Shown here: one piece after another, positions 33,508 to 43,131 of the stretch | How positions within the stretch are numbered: the stretch's first letter is position 1 | How the letters are laid out: each line of letters opens with the position of its first letter | Source: Nocardioides daedukensis | GTDB taxonomy: Bacteria; Actinomycetota; Actinomycetes; Propionibacteriales; Nocardioidaceae | Reading direction: 5' to 3' | Length of the DNA stretch: 64,000 bases | NCBI RefSeq assembly: GCF_013408415.1 | Contig: NZ_JACCAA010000001.1 | Span: 1,674,001 to 1,738,000 of the forward strand | The notes under the pieces: generated by a model | Database searches by the model: none | Seen by the model: only the letters and a program-made list of their open reading frames with translations | Told to the model about the DNA's origin: nothing | Made by a program: the position numbers and the translations under genes

Positions 33508-34130
33508 CAGTCGTCCTCCTCTGAATCGGTCGGGGAGAGCATCACGCCGCCGACGATGATGTCGGCGATCTGATCGGAGGTGAGCTCGACGTCGAGGTCC
33601 ATGCCGGCCGACCCGAAGACGAGCGAGCGCAGCACGACCGCCCCCTGGGCGGGGGGCACGCGCATCCGGTCGGCATAGGGCTCGAAGAGTCCCGCGAGCA
33701 TCTCGAGGAGGTCCTTGTTGGCCCGGATGAGGAACTCGGGCGGGCCCGCCGACGGCTCGTGCTTCTTGCGGTCGTCCTGCTTCATCAGATAGCGACGGAC
33801 CCCGAACATCACCATCATGGTCCGGTTGCGCTGGCCGGTGAGCGACTCGGCGGCGAGCCGCACCCGCTCGTGCAGGTCGTCGGTCGCGGCCAGCATCGCG
33901 TCGAACTCCTCGCGCCCCTGCGCGGGGTTGATCGCCTCCTCCGCAACCGCCCACATCAGCTCGGTCTTGTCGGCGAAGACGCGGAAGATCGTGCCCTCCG
34001 CGACCCCTGCCGCCTCGGCGATCAGTCGGGTGGAGAGATCGGCGCCGTGCTCGATGACGAGTGGAACGACGGCGTCGAGGATCGCCTGACGGCGGTCTTC
34101 GGGGGACATGGGTCTGGCGCGTGGGGTCAC
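33507..34130 (-). CDS. TetR-family repressor of the ABC exporter
   Basis: 207 residues from GTG 34130 (an ATG at 34109 is an alternative). N-terminal TetR HTH: ILDAVVPLVIEHGADLSTRL, IAEAAGVAEGTIFRVFADK. The ligand-binding domain is not informative about the effector. The gene is translationally coupled to the exporter genes, and a perfect palindrome sits just upstream, so autoregulation of the whole operon is likely. No Shine-Dalgarno sequence is evident, so the message may be nearly leaderless. Confidence 0.92.
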   Translation of the reverse strand: MTPRARPMSPEDRRQAILDAVVPLVIEHGADLSTRLIAEAAGVAEGTIFRVFADKTELMWAVAEEAINPAQGREEFDAMLAATDDLHERVRLAAESLTGQRNRTMMVMFGVRRYLMKQDDRKKHEPSAGPPEFLIRANKDLLEMLAGLFEPYADRMRVPPAQGAVVLRSLVFGSAGMDLDVELTSDQIADIIVGGVMLSPTDSEEDD

Positions 34131-34145
34131 GCCGGAAAGACTAAC

Positions 34146-34163
34146 TGAGTGAGGACTCACTCA
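34146..34163. promoter_or_regulatory. TetR operator palindrome
   Basis: TGAGTGAGGACTCACTCA: perfect 8-bp arms around a GA centre, 16 bp upstream of the repressor GTG. The form GAGTGAG-N-CTCACTC is typical for TetR-family operators, and the position suits autorepression. Confidence 0.72.
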
Positions 34164-34175
34164 CAAACCTTTTTT

Positions 34176-34264
34176 CCCGCCGACCCGGCACTTGTTGACA
34201 CCAGAACCCGCCGACCCGGCACTTGTTCACGACAGGTTGTCGTGAACAAGTGCCGGGTCGGCGG
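34176..34264. repeat. Long hairpin with an adjacent direct half-copy
   Basis: 34208-34264 is an inverted repeat with 27-bp perfect arms (GCCGACCCGGCACTTGTTCA is part of the left arm) and a 3-nt loop. The first 21 bases of the left side are also present as a direct copy at 34176-34196 (34207-34227 is its mate). It begins right after the pdxH stop, so it could end pdxH transcription, but no U-tract follows in either direction. It could equally be a dispersed palindromic repeat. Confidence 0.7.
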
Positions 34265-34972
34265 TCAGGGGGCGAGGCGTTCGACGAACCACTCCCCCGC
34301 GCCTGGCCCGGAGCCCGCACCTGCGCCTGCGTCTGGGCCGGCACCAGCACCTGCATCCAGGCCCTGACCGCTGGCCTCATCGCGGCGGTAGCGCCACCGG
34401 TCGTGCATCCGGTTCAGCCGGCCCTGCCAGAACTCGACCCGGTCGGGCACCACGACGTACCCGCCCCAGTGCTCGGGCACGGGAACCTCGCGCTCCCAGT
34501 GCCCCGCCGCGTAGGCGAAGTCGCGGGCCAGCTCCTCCGCAGTGGTCACCTGCGACTGGGCCGAGGCCCAGGCTCCGAGCTGGGCGCCGCGCGGCCGCGT
34601 GGCGAAGTACGCCGCCACCTCGTCGCGGCTGAGCAGCTCGGCGTGGCCCTCCACGCGCACCTGCCGCTGCAGCGGGTGCCACGGGAAGAGCAGCGCACAC
34701 CGCGGGTTGGCCGCGAGGTCAGATCCCTTGTGGGACGAGAGATTGGTGAAGAACGAGAACCCGCGTTGGTCAAGGCCCTTGAGCAGGACGGTGCGCGCGG
34801 AGGGCTGTCCGTCGGCGGAGACCGTCGCGAGGACCATGGCGTTGGGCTCGGGCAGCACTCGTGCCTGCTCGAACCAGGTCCGGAACATCGAACCCGGGTC
34901 AGCGGCCAGGTCCCCCGCCTCGAGGCCGTGGGTGGAATATTCGGTCCGGAGCGCGGCGAAGTCGTCGACCAT
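34265..34972 (-). CDS. pdxH: Pyridoxamine 5'-phosphate oxidase
   Basis: 235 residues. It oxidises PNP/PMP to pyridoxal 5'-phosphate using FMN. Family motifs: MVLATVSADGQPSARTVLLK, FSFFTNLSSHKGSDLAANP, WHPLQRQVRVEGHAELLS, and the C-terminal substrate motif FWQGRLNRMHDRWRYRR. Between this motif and the usual end (W-VERLAP) lies an Ala/Gly/Pro-rich insertion of about 30 residues (GAGAGPDAGAGAGSGPGAG), unusual for the enzyme. The gene is monocistronic, with a strong hairpin directly after the stop. Confidence 0.95.
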   Translation of the reverse strand: MVDDFAALRTEYSTHGLEAGDLAADPGSMFRTWFEQARVLPEPNAMVLATVSADGQPSARTVLLKGLDQRGFSFFTNLSSHKGSDLAANPRCALLFPWHPLQRQVRVEGHAELLSRDEVAAYFATRPRGAQLGAWASAQSQVTTAEELARDFAYAAGHWEREVPVPEHWGGYVVVPDRVEFWQGRLNRMHDRWRYRRDEASGQGLDAGAGAGPDAGAGAGSGPGAGEWFVERLAP

Positions 34973-34989
34973 GGCTCCTAGGTTAGACC

Positions 34990-36645
34990 TCAGACCACCG
35001 GGCCCGTGCGGTGCCGCCGAGTCTCCTCCTCGAGTCTCGCGCAGCGCGTCTCGTCCACGAGCACGAACCCATCCTCAACCCGCTCGAAGACCTGATCGGC
35101 GTGCCAGCGATCGCGCCGCAGGCCGGCCTTGTCGGTCTTGCGAGTCGCGGTCACCGGGATCGGGTCGCAGAGCCGGACGAACCGGGGCATCGCCTTGCTG
35201 CTCAGGTCCGGGTCCGCGGCAAGAGCACCAGCGAAGCTCTCCAGGGAGAATCCCGGATCAACCTCCAGCGCCGCCATCACCGCATCCCCCGTGTGAGGGT
35301 CCGGCACGGGATAGACAGCGGCCGCGCGGACGTCGTACAGCCGCTCCAGGATGATCTCGATCGGCCGGGCCGCAAGGTTCTCCGAGTCGACCCGCAGCCG
35401 ATCCGCCGTGCGTCCGGCGAAGTAGAAGAAGCCCTCGGCGTCCCGGTAGGCCAGGTCCCCTGTGTAGAAGTGTCCGTCACGCAGCCGCGCGGCGCTCGCC
35501 TCAGGATTGCGGTAGTAGCCCTCGAACCGCTGCTCCGCGCCCAGCGCCCTGATCTCGCCGATCGCCTCGGCCGGGTTGAGCACGGTGCCGTTGTCGTCGA
35601 GCTCGGCCGGCGGGCACTCGTTGCCCTCCTCGTCCACCACATCAGCGTCATAGCCGATCTGCGGCTTGCCGAGTGCCAGCTCAGGCGTGTCCGGTGTGCG
35701 CACGATGTGAATCGCCCCCTCGGACGAACCGTAGGACTCGAAGAGGTGGCAGCCGAACCGGCGGGCGAACTCCGCACGGTCGGCCGCCGAGGCCTCGGTG
35801 CCGAACCCGAAACGCAACCTGTTCTCCGCCTCGTCAGGACGCTCTGGCTGGGCCAGCACATAGGCAAGCGAGCGGCCCACGTAGTTGAAGAACGTCGCGC
35901 CGAACCGCTGCAGGTCGGGGCGAAAACCCGAGGCGGAGAACTTGCGTCGCATTGCATAAGCAGCGCCGTTCGCGAGCACCGGCCCCCAGGCTGCCATCAG
36001 TGCGTTGCCGTGAAACAGCGGCATCGCGTTGTAGGCCACGTCATCAGGGGTGAACTCGATCGGGTTGAGCTGACACAGCGCAGCGAACCGCCCGCTCGAG
36101 CAGATCACCGCCTTCGGTGCACCGGTCGACCCCGAGGTGAACAGCAGCAGCATGCGGGCGGTCGGGTCGAGCGCCGCCGGGCGTGGGGACGCCTGCGCCC
36201 CGGCGTGCGCGGCGAGCCGGTCGTCGTACGCCGTGGTCCCGACGGTCCAGGTGGGCAGGCCCGAGGGTGCTGCCTGGGCCAACACCTCGCGATCCTGCTC
36301 CTCGCAGATGACAACGGTGAGGTCGGTGCCGGCGATGTCGGTGGCCAGCTCGGCGCCGCGGCGGGTGCGGTTCACCCCGACCAGGGTGGCGCCGGACAGG
36401 ATCGCGGCACCCAGCCAGAACATGTACTCGGGGGTGTTCTCCATCATCACGCCGACGTGGAGCGGCTCCGCATCGGGAAACTCCGCCTCGATCAGAGCGG
36501 CCCGCGCCGCGGACTCGGCAACGAACTCGCGCCAGGTCCAGCTGCTCTCCTCGAAGAGGAGCGCAGTGTTGTCATCGTCGGCGCGCGCGAGCAGTAGTTC
36601 GATCGTGGTGGCGACCATCGTGGTCGGATCTGGACTCATCCCCAC
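34990..36645 (-). CDS. Acyl-CoA synthetase, AMP-binding (FadD17-like)
   Basis: 551 residues of the ANL superfamily. P-loop MLLLFTSGSTGAPKAVI (about 165-180), AMP site FESYGSSEGAIHIV, adenylate motif YTGDLAYRDAEGFFYFAGR, and a C-terminal Lys region ATRKTDKAGLRRD. It activates a carboxylic acid as acyl-AMP and transfers it to CoA; resemblance to mycobacterial FadD17/FadD1 suggests a steroid side-chain or fatty-acid substrate, which is inference. Three in-frame starts lie close together (36645, 36636, 36618). Confidence 0.9.
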   Translation of the reverse strand: MGMSPDPTTMVATTIELLLARADDDNTALLFEESSWTWREFVAESAARAALIEAEFPDAEPLHVGVMMENTPEYMFWLGAAILSGATLVGVNRTRRGAELATDIAGTDLTVVICEEQDREVLAQAAPSGLPTWTVGTTAYDDRLAAHAGAQASPRPAALDPTARMLLLFTSGSTGAPKAVICSSGRFAALCQLNPIEFTPDDVAYNAMPLFHGNALMAAWGPVLANGAAYAMRRKFSASGFRPDLQRFGATFFNYVGRSLAYVLAQPERPDEAENRLRFGFGTEASAADRAEFARRFGCHLFESYGSSEGAIHIVRTPDTPELALGKPQIGYDADVVDEEGNECPPAELDDNGTVLNPAEAIGEIRALGAEQRFEGYYRNPEASAARLRDGHFYTGDLAYRDAEGFFYFAGRTADRLRVDSENLAARPIEIILERLYDVRAAAVYPVPDPHTGDAVMAALEVDPGFSLESFAGALAADPDLSSKAMPRFVRLCDPIPVTATRKTDKAGLRRDRWHADQVFERVEDGFVLVDETRCARLEEETRRHRTGPVV

Positions 36646-36790
36646 AGGTCATCAGCAGTTGCCCGGGTCGTCCAGCACCGCTCCAGCTCAGTGGGACGTA
36701 CCCGGCCGAGTGTGCACTCGCTGCGCATGGGGGGCAGAATGCGAGATTGGAAAACATCGCGCAGGAACGTCGAGCAAGAGGAGCTTGTCC

Positions 36791-37894
36791 ATGACTGAGG
36801 TTCACCACGGCCTTGAGGGCGTCATCGCATTCGAGTCCGAGATCGCCGAACCCGACAAGGAGGGCTCCGCACTCCGCTACCGCGGCGTCGACATCGAGGA
36901 CATCGTCGGCCGCGTGCCGTTCGAAAACGTCTGGGGCCTGCTGATCGACGGCTCCTACACCCCCGGCCTTCCTGCTGCCGAGCCCTACAACCTCCCGGTC
37001 CACACCGGCGACGTGCGGGTCGACGTTCAAGCTGCTGTGGCGATGCTGGCAAAGTCCTTCGGCTTCGGCCAGACCTACGACATCTCCGACGAGCAGGCCC
37101 GCGAGGACCTCGCCCGGGTAGCCGTGATGGTGCTGTCCTACGCCGCCCAGTCGGCCCGCGGCCTGCACCTGCCCGTCGTACCCCAGAAGACCGTCGATGA
37201 GGGCGCGACCCTGGCCGAGAAGTTCCTGATCCGCTGGAAGGGTGAAGCCGACCCCGCCCACGTGAAGGCGATCGACGCCTACTGGTCCTCGGCCGCCGAG
37301 CACGGCATGAACGCCTCCACCTTCACCGCCCGCGTGATCACCTCCACCGGCGCCGACGTCGCGGCTGCCTTCTCCGGCGCCATCGGCGCGATGTCCGGCC
37401 CCCTGCACGGTGGCGCTCCCTCGCGCGTGCTCGGCATGATCGAGGACGTCGAGAAGTCCGGCGACGCCGCTGCCTATGTCAAGGGCCTGCTCGACTCCGG
37501 CGAGCGCCTGATGGGCTTCGGCCACCGCGTCTACCGCGCCGAGGACCCCCGCGCCCGCGTGCTGCGTCGCACCGCCCGCGAGCTCAACGCCCCCCGCTAC
37601 GAGGTCGCCGAGGCGCTCGAGAAGGCCGCCCTGGCCGAGCTTCGCGAGCGTCGTCCCGACCGCGTCCTCGAGACCAACGTCGAGTTCTGGGCCGCGATCG
37701 TGCTCGACTTCGCCGAGGTCCCGGCACCGATGTTCACCTCGATGTTCACCTGCGCCCGCACCGGCGGCTGGTCGGCCCACATCCTGGAGCAGAAGCGCAC
37801 CGGCCGCCTGATCCGCCCCTCGGCGATCTACACCGGCCCCGACCCGCGCCCCGCCAACTCGGTCGAGGGCTGGAACGACGCTTGGGGCAAGTGA
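36791..37894 (+). CDS. Citrate synthase 2 (citrate/methylcitrate synthase family)
   Basis: 367 residues from ATG 36791, preceded by AGAGGAG. It has the citrate synthase motifs: LRYRGVDIEDIVGRVPFENV at the start, catalytic His region GPLHGGAPSRVLGMI, GFGHRVYRAEDPRARVL, and the C-terminal SMFTCARTGGWSAHILEQ. The length fits the short actinobacterial citrate synthase 2 group (gltA/citA-like). It condenses acetyl-CoA (or propionyl-CoA) with oxaloacetate. Single gene followed by a hairpin. Confidence 0.95.
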   Translation: MTEVHHGLEGVIAFESEIAEPDKEGSALRYRGVDIEDIVGRVPFENVWGLLIDGSYTPGLPAAEPYNLPVHTGDVRVDVQAAVAMLAKSFGFGQTYDISDEQAREDLARVAVMVLSYAAQSARGLHLPVVPQKTVDEGATLAEKFLIRWKGEADPAHVKAIDAYWSSAAEHGMNASTFTARVITSTGADVAAAFSGAIGAMSGPLHGGAPSRVLGMIEDVEKSGDAAAYVKGLLDSGERLMGFGHRVYRAEDPRARVLRRTARELNAPRYEVAEALEKAALAELRERRPDRVLETNVEFWAAIVLDFAEVPAPMFTSMFTCARTGGWSAHILEQKRTGRLIRPSAIYTGPDPRPANSVEGWNDAWGK

Positions 37895-37908
37895 CCCACT
37901 GAACGACC

Positions 37909-37968
37909 CTTCCGGGATACGGATGGGCTGATTTTCCGAGGAACTTCAGCCAGTCCGTATCCCGGAAG
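37909..37968. terminator. Bidirectional hairpin between convergent genes
   Basis: Arms of 23 bases (CTTCCGGGATACGGA at the outer end) pair at 21 positions, interrupted by a 2-nt bulge, with a 14-nt loop containing ATTTTCC. It sits 15 bp after the citrate synthase stop and 6 bp before the stop of the opposing gene, so it can serve both. No long U-tract is present. Confidence 0.75.
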
Positions 37969-37973
37969 ACATT

Positions 37974-38717
37974 TCAGGCCTGCTCAGACACGGCATCGCG
38001 TTGTCGTGCAGTCACGAAGAGGGCCGAGGCCAGCGCACCCGAGTCCACCCGTGCGTCGCGCAGGTCGGCTCCCAGCAGGTCGGCGCCGGTGACGTCGGCA
38101 CCACGCAGATCGGCAGCGATCAGGAGAGCGCCGCGCAGGTCCGCGTTGCGCAGGTCCTGGCCCCGCAGGTCCGCGCCGATCAGGTCGGCACCCGGCGCCT
38201 TGGCGGACAGTGCCACCGCCGACGTCGACTGGCTGCCCCGCGCCTGCGCACTCACCTCGCCCAGGGCGGTGATCACCCGGGAGGCCCAACGGTCCAGGTC
38301 AGCCGCGAGTACGACGTCGGGTTGCGCGCCTGAGAGGGCCGCCAGGCTGGTCCACAGCTCGTCTAGCGCCTTCGTCCGCGTCGGTGCCAGGTCGAGCAGC
38401 AACAACAGTTCGTGCACCCGACCGGTTGCTCGGAAGACGGCGAACATCTCGTCGGCCAGATCGGGCCGCTCGCGCCAGCTCACGCCTGCATAGGAGCCCT
38501 GCGCCACCTGCTGGCCGGCCCCGGCGCAGTCATAGACTGTGCACCCGCGCCACCCCGACGAGGCGAGCCGCTGATGGATCGAGCAGCCGAAGTCGTCGGC
38601 CAGATTGCTGCACGGCACACCTGCGGGCTTGGCCTGCGCGAAGTCGCTCGAGGCGGAGAACGGCAACGCGGCGCAGCACAGCGCGAAGCACCTGCTGCAG
38701 TCGGCGGTGAGCTCCAT
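37974..38717 (-). CDS. Pentapeptide-repeat protein with cysteine-rich N-terminus
   Basis: 247 residues. The N-terminus has a cluster C7-C10-C14-C15 (CSRCFALCC) and more cysteines in VPCSNLADDFGCSIH and CTVYDCAGAG, suggesting a metal or Fe-S site. The C-terminus (about 172-220) is built of A(D/N)LxG pentapeptides (ADLIGADLRGQDLRNADLRG), which form a right-handed beta-helix. I recall this arrangement in other actinobacteria, but the function is not known to me. Convergent with citrate synthase. Confidence 0.85.
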   Translation of the reverse strand: MELTADCSRCFALCCAALPFSASSDFAQAKPAGVPCSNLADDFGCSIHQRLASSGWRGCTVYDCAGAGQQVAQGSYAGVSWRERPDLADEMFAVFRATGRVHELLLLLDLAPTRTKALDELWTSLAALSGAQPDVVLAADLDRWASRVITALGEVSAQARGSQSTSAVALSAKAPGADLIGADLRGQDLRNADLRGALLIAADLRGADVTGADLLGADLRDARVDSGALASALFVTARQRDAVSEQA

Positions 38718-38747
38718 CCCCGCAGGCTAGGCCATCGAGGTGTCGCC

Positions 38748-39416
38748 TCAGTCGGACGGCTCGAGCCCCGACTGCATCGCGAAGACCACCAGCTGTGCGC
38801 GGTCCCGGGCGGCCAGCTTCACCATCGCCCTCGACACGTGCGTGCGCACGGTGTCGGGACTGACCACCAACCGGTCGGCGATCTCCTGGTTGGACCGTCC
38901 GGTGGCGACCCAGGCCACCATCTCCCGCTCACGCTGGGTGAGCCGGTCCATCCCGGGATGAGGGGCGCGTCGGGAGGCGCCCGCCCCGAAGTGCTCGATC
39001 ACCCGCCGGGTCACCGAAGGAGCCAACAGCGAGCCACCCTCGGCGACGACTCGGATCGCACCGAGAAGCGCCGTCGGCTCCGCGTCCTTGAGCAGGAAGC
39101 CCGAGGCGCCCAGGCGCAGTGCCTCGAAGACGTAGTCGTCCAGCTCGAAGGTGGTCAGCATGACCACACGCACGTCACTGAGCTCCGGATCAGTGCCCAC
39201 CTGACGGAGCATCTCGAGGCCGTCCATCGCCGGCATCCGGATGTCGCAGAGGACCACGTCGGGCCGTTCGCGCCGGATCGCGATCAGACCGGCGCGACCG
39301 TCCTCACCCTCCCCCACCAGCTCGAGGTCCGGCTCGGCAGCGATCAGGGTGCGTAGACCGGTGCGGACGATTGCCTGGTCGTCGACGACCACGACCCGAA
39401 TCGACGTACGGTTCAC
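38748..39416 (-). CDS. NarL/LuxR-type response regulator
   Basis: 222 residues from GTG, overlapping the kinase stop (GTGA). Receiver domain with acidic pair D12/D13, phospho-acceptor D58 (VVLCDIRMPAMDG) and Lys in GFLLKDA; C-terminal LuxR HTH LTQREREMVAWVATGRSNQE, then DTVRTHVSRAMVKL. Together with the adjacent kinase it forms a two-component system. Targets are unknown. Confidence 0.95.
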   Translation of the reverse strand: MNRTSIRVVVVDDQAIVRTGLRTLIAAEPDLELVGEGEDGRAGLIAIRRERPDVVLCDIRMPAMDGLEMLRQVGTDPELSDVRVVMLTTFELDDYVFEALRLGASGFLLKDAEPTALLGAIRVVAEGGSLLAPSVTRRVIEHFGAGASRRAPHPGMDRLTQREREMVAWVATGRSNQEIADRLVVSPDTVRTHVSRAMVKLAARDRAQLVVFAMQSGLEPSD

Positions 39417-40552
39417 CGCGGAGCCGCCCTCAGCACTGCCCGCACCCGGAACCCGTCTCGGTTCGGTCCGGTCTCGAGCGTTCCGCCCAGTGCGGTGACG
39501 CGATCACGCATGCCCCGAAGACCCATGCCCTCATCGTGCCCGAGAAGACCTCGTCCGTCATCGGTCACGCTCACCACGAGGGCACCTGCGGCTCCGCTCA
39601 GGTCGACGCGCACCGTCTGGGCACCGTCGGCATGCCGCATCACGTTCGTCAGGGCCTCCTGCACCACGGCGTACGCCGTTGTCTCGACGTCGCCGGGCAG
39701 CTCGGCGCGTGGCGCATCCACGTCGACCTCCGACCCGGTCACGATCACTTCGAGACCCGTCGCGCGCACCCTGTCCACCAGGGCACCGAGATCAGACAGG
39801 CCCCGCAACGGCGCGCGATACGCAGCCTCGCCGGTCAGCTGGGCCACTTCGGTGCGAAGCGCGGCCAGGGACTCACGGCTGGTGTCGCGGATGGCTTCGA
39901 GGGCGGTGCGCACCCCGGCCGGGTCCTTCTCCAGCACATGCAGTGCGACCCCGGCCTGCATGGCGATCAGGGCCAGGCCGTGACCCACCCCGTCGTGCAG
40001 GTCCTGGGCCATTCGCAGCTGCTCCTCGGTCGCGGCGCGACGTCGCTCGAGCGACGCCGTCTCCCGGAGCGTGCGATCAGTCGTGCCGATCGACGCTGCA
40101 GCCGAGACCAGGAGACCGAGACCGATCGCCTGCCACGCGGCCAGGTCCGGCTCCTCCCAGCGCACTGCGCGGATCACCAGTCCGGCCCACACCAGCACCG
40201 CTGCGACGACCAGCCACCCGAACCATTCCCGAACCGGCTCGCGGGTGGCGACCAGGAAGGCAGCCACCACGACGGCGAACAGGATCGGTCCGTTCTCGCC
40301 GCCGACGGCGAAGTAGCCACCGACCAGCGCACCGACGCCGACCATGGCCGCCGCCGGCCACCGGTCGATCGCCAGGAGTCCGGCCGCTGCGAGCGTCGCC
40401 AGCACCACGGCAGCCGCGGCGCCGGCGAGTTCACGCAGGGGGTGGAACGTCTCACCGGAGCCGAGGTTCACCGCGATCGAGCCGGCGACCAGGATCGCCA
40501 GGACGGGCAGGAGCCACCAGCGGCGGCGGAGCATCCACGTCATCGATTCCAT
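39413..40552 (-). CDS. Membrane sensor histidine kinase (HisKA_3)
   Basis: 379 residues. About five hydrophobic helices in residues 12-155 are followed by MAQDLHDGVGHGLALI with phospho-acceptor H186, an N box VQEALTNVMRHADGA and a G box TDDGRGLLGHDEGMGLRGMR. This is a typical actinobacterial kinase without a large extracellular domain, so it may sense the membrane state. It shares an operon with the regulator. The start could also be at codon 4. Confidence 0.94.
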   Translation of the reverse strand: MESMTWMLRRRWWLLPVLAILVAGSIAVNLGSGETFHPLRELAGAAAAVVLATLAAAGLLAIDRWPAAAMVGVGALVGGYFAVGGENGPILFAVVVAAFLVATREPVREWFGWLVVAAVLVWAGLVIRAVRWEEPDLAAWQAIGLGLLVSAAASIGTTDRTLRETASLERRRAATEEQLRMAQDLHDGVGHGLALIAMQAGVALHVLEKDPAGVRTALEAIRDTSRESLAALRTEVAQLTGEAAYRAPLRGLSDLGALVDRVRATGLEVIVTGSEVDVDAPRAELPGDVETTAYAVVQEALTNVMRHADGAQTVRVDLSGAAGALVVSVTDDGRGLLGHDEGMGLRGMRDRVTALGGTLETGPNRDGFRVRAVLRAAPR

Positions 40553-40643
40553 GCCGATGACGCTAGGTCGTCAGCCGCGCGTTGTCGTACGACCAAGGGA
40601 GGTCACGGCCTACGCAATCCTGCGTATGCCAACTCACCGTGGG

Positions 40644-41198
40644 TCAGAGTCGCTTGCCGAAGCACCGCGACAGCGGCGAGTCCCGGTAGTGACCGAACCC
40701 GGCGATGCGCTGGTAACCCGAGGACTCATAGAGCGCGATGGCCTCGGGCTGCTTGATGCCGGTCTCCAGGATCGACACCTCCGCCCCCGCCTCGCTCGCG
40801 GTCCGCTCGAGGTGGGCCAGCATCGCCCGCGCCAGGCCGGTACGCCGGGCCCGTGCGGCGACGTACATCCGCTTGATCTCGGCGGTGTTCGTGGTCTCGA
40901 AGGCGCTCACGTCCTCGCGCCGTCTCCAGGCTCCGCTCGCGGCTGGCTCGCCGTCGACATAGCCGACGAAGAAGGCGCCCATCGGGGCGTCGAACATCGT
41001 CTGGTCGAGCGGGGTGTCGTCGGGGGTGCCGTAGAGACGGGTGTATTCCTGCTGCACCTCCTCGATCAGCCGCACGGCGTCGGGATGGGTGAAGGGCACC
41101 CGGTCGATGCGCAGGTGGCCGTTGCGCAGGTCGGGGCGCAGGTCGGGGCGCAGGTGGTCGGCGTCGAGCTGGCCGATCGGAAGGTCGGGCGATGGCAC
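40644..41198 (-). CDS. GNAT-family acetyltransferase
   Basis: 184 residues with the GNAT core: AEIKRMYVAARARRTGLARA (strand plus acetyl-CoA pyrophosphate loop R-x-x-G-x-A), MLAHLERTASEAGA and ALYESSGYQRIAGFG. The N-terminal segment contains an RPDLRPDLR repeat. The substrate is unknown. Confidence 0.9.
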   Translation of the reverse strand: MPSPDLPIGQLDADHLRPDLRPDLRNGHLRIDRVPFTHPDAVRLIEEVQQEYTRLYGTPDDTPLDQTMFDAPMGAFFVGYVDGEPAASGAWRRREDVSAFETTNTAEIKRMYVAARARRTGLARAMLAHLERTASEAGAEVSILETGIKQPEAIALYESSGYQRIAGFGHYRDSPLSRCFGKRL

Positions 41199-41347
41199 CT
41201 GCTCACTCTAGGACCGTGCGTGGCCGGTGCCCGCCGCGGATGCCACAATGGGGGTTCGCTGACAACGTGGTCAGGCACCCTGTTGTTTCGCAGGGCCATT
41301 CCGTAGGGCCATGGCGCAGGGTCATTTCGCAGGCCGAACACAGATGA

Positions 41348-42478
<1,131 letters not shown>

Positions 42479-42520
42479 GCTTCGCGTCGCCGCGGTCGCC
42501 GCTGCGTTGAGGGGTCAGGC

Positions 42521-43015
42521 TCAGGCCAACGCGTTGTCGATCAGGTCGTACGTCGTCCTCCCGAACGCGACCATCCTCGCCTCGGTGACCCGGGTCGGGG
42601 TGGAACCGAGCGTCTCCACCGCGGCGGCGACGGCGTCCTCGCGCGGCCAGCCGTAGACGCCGGCGCTGATCAGCGGGAAGGCCACGGTCCTCGCGCCGAT
42701 CTCGTCGGCGACCGCCAGGGCTCGGCGATAGCACGAGGTGAGCAGGGCACGGTCGCGCTGGCCGGCGTTGAAGTTCGGGCCGACCACATGGATCACCCAC
42801 TTCGCCGACAGCCGGCCGCCGGTGGTCCAGCCGGCATCGCCGGTGCGCAGTCCGTCGGGGAAGCGCTCCTCGCAGTCGCGCAGGATCTCTGGCCCGCCGG
42901 CCGCGTGGATCGCTCCGTCGACGCCGCCGCCGCCACGCATGCGCCGGTTGGCCGCGTTGACGACCGCGTCCACGTCCTGGGTGGTGATGTCTCCTTGGAC
43001 CAGGGTGATCTCCAT
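42521..43015 (-). CDS. Macrodomain protein (O-acetyl-ADP-ribose deacetylase-like)
   Basis: 164 residues from ATG 43015. Family motifs: LVQGDITTQDVDAVVNAAN, MRGGGGVDGAIHAAGG and FPLISAGVYGWP. These are the ADP-ribose-binding loops of the YmdB/MacroD type, which removes ADP-ribose from proteins or deacetylates O-acetyl-ADP-ribose. The length matches. Stand-alone gene. Confidence 0.95.
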   Translation of the reverse strand: MEITLVQGDITTQDVDAVVNAANRRMRGGGGVDGAIHAAGGPEILRDCEERFPDGLRTGDAGWTTGGRLSAKWVIHVVGPNFNAGQRDRALLTSCYRRALAVADEIGARTVAFPLISAGVYGWPREDAVAAAVETLGSTPTRVTEARMVAFGRTTYDLIDNALA

Positions 43016-43131
43016 GGCTCCCAGTGTGCACCTGGGGTAGGACACGACCGCTGTGGTCGAGCTCCTGGCTCCTCCTCGCGACGGACCTCGTCCTCCCCCA
43101 GATGAACCCCTCGCAGCGGGGCCCGTCCGGG

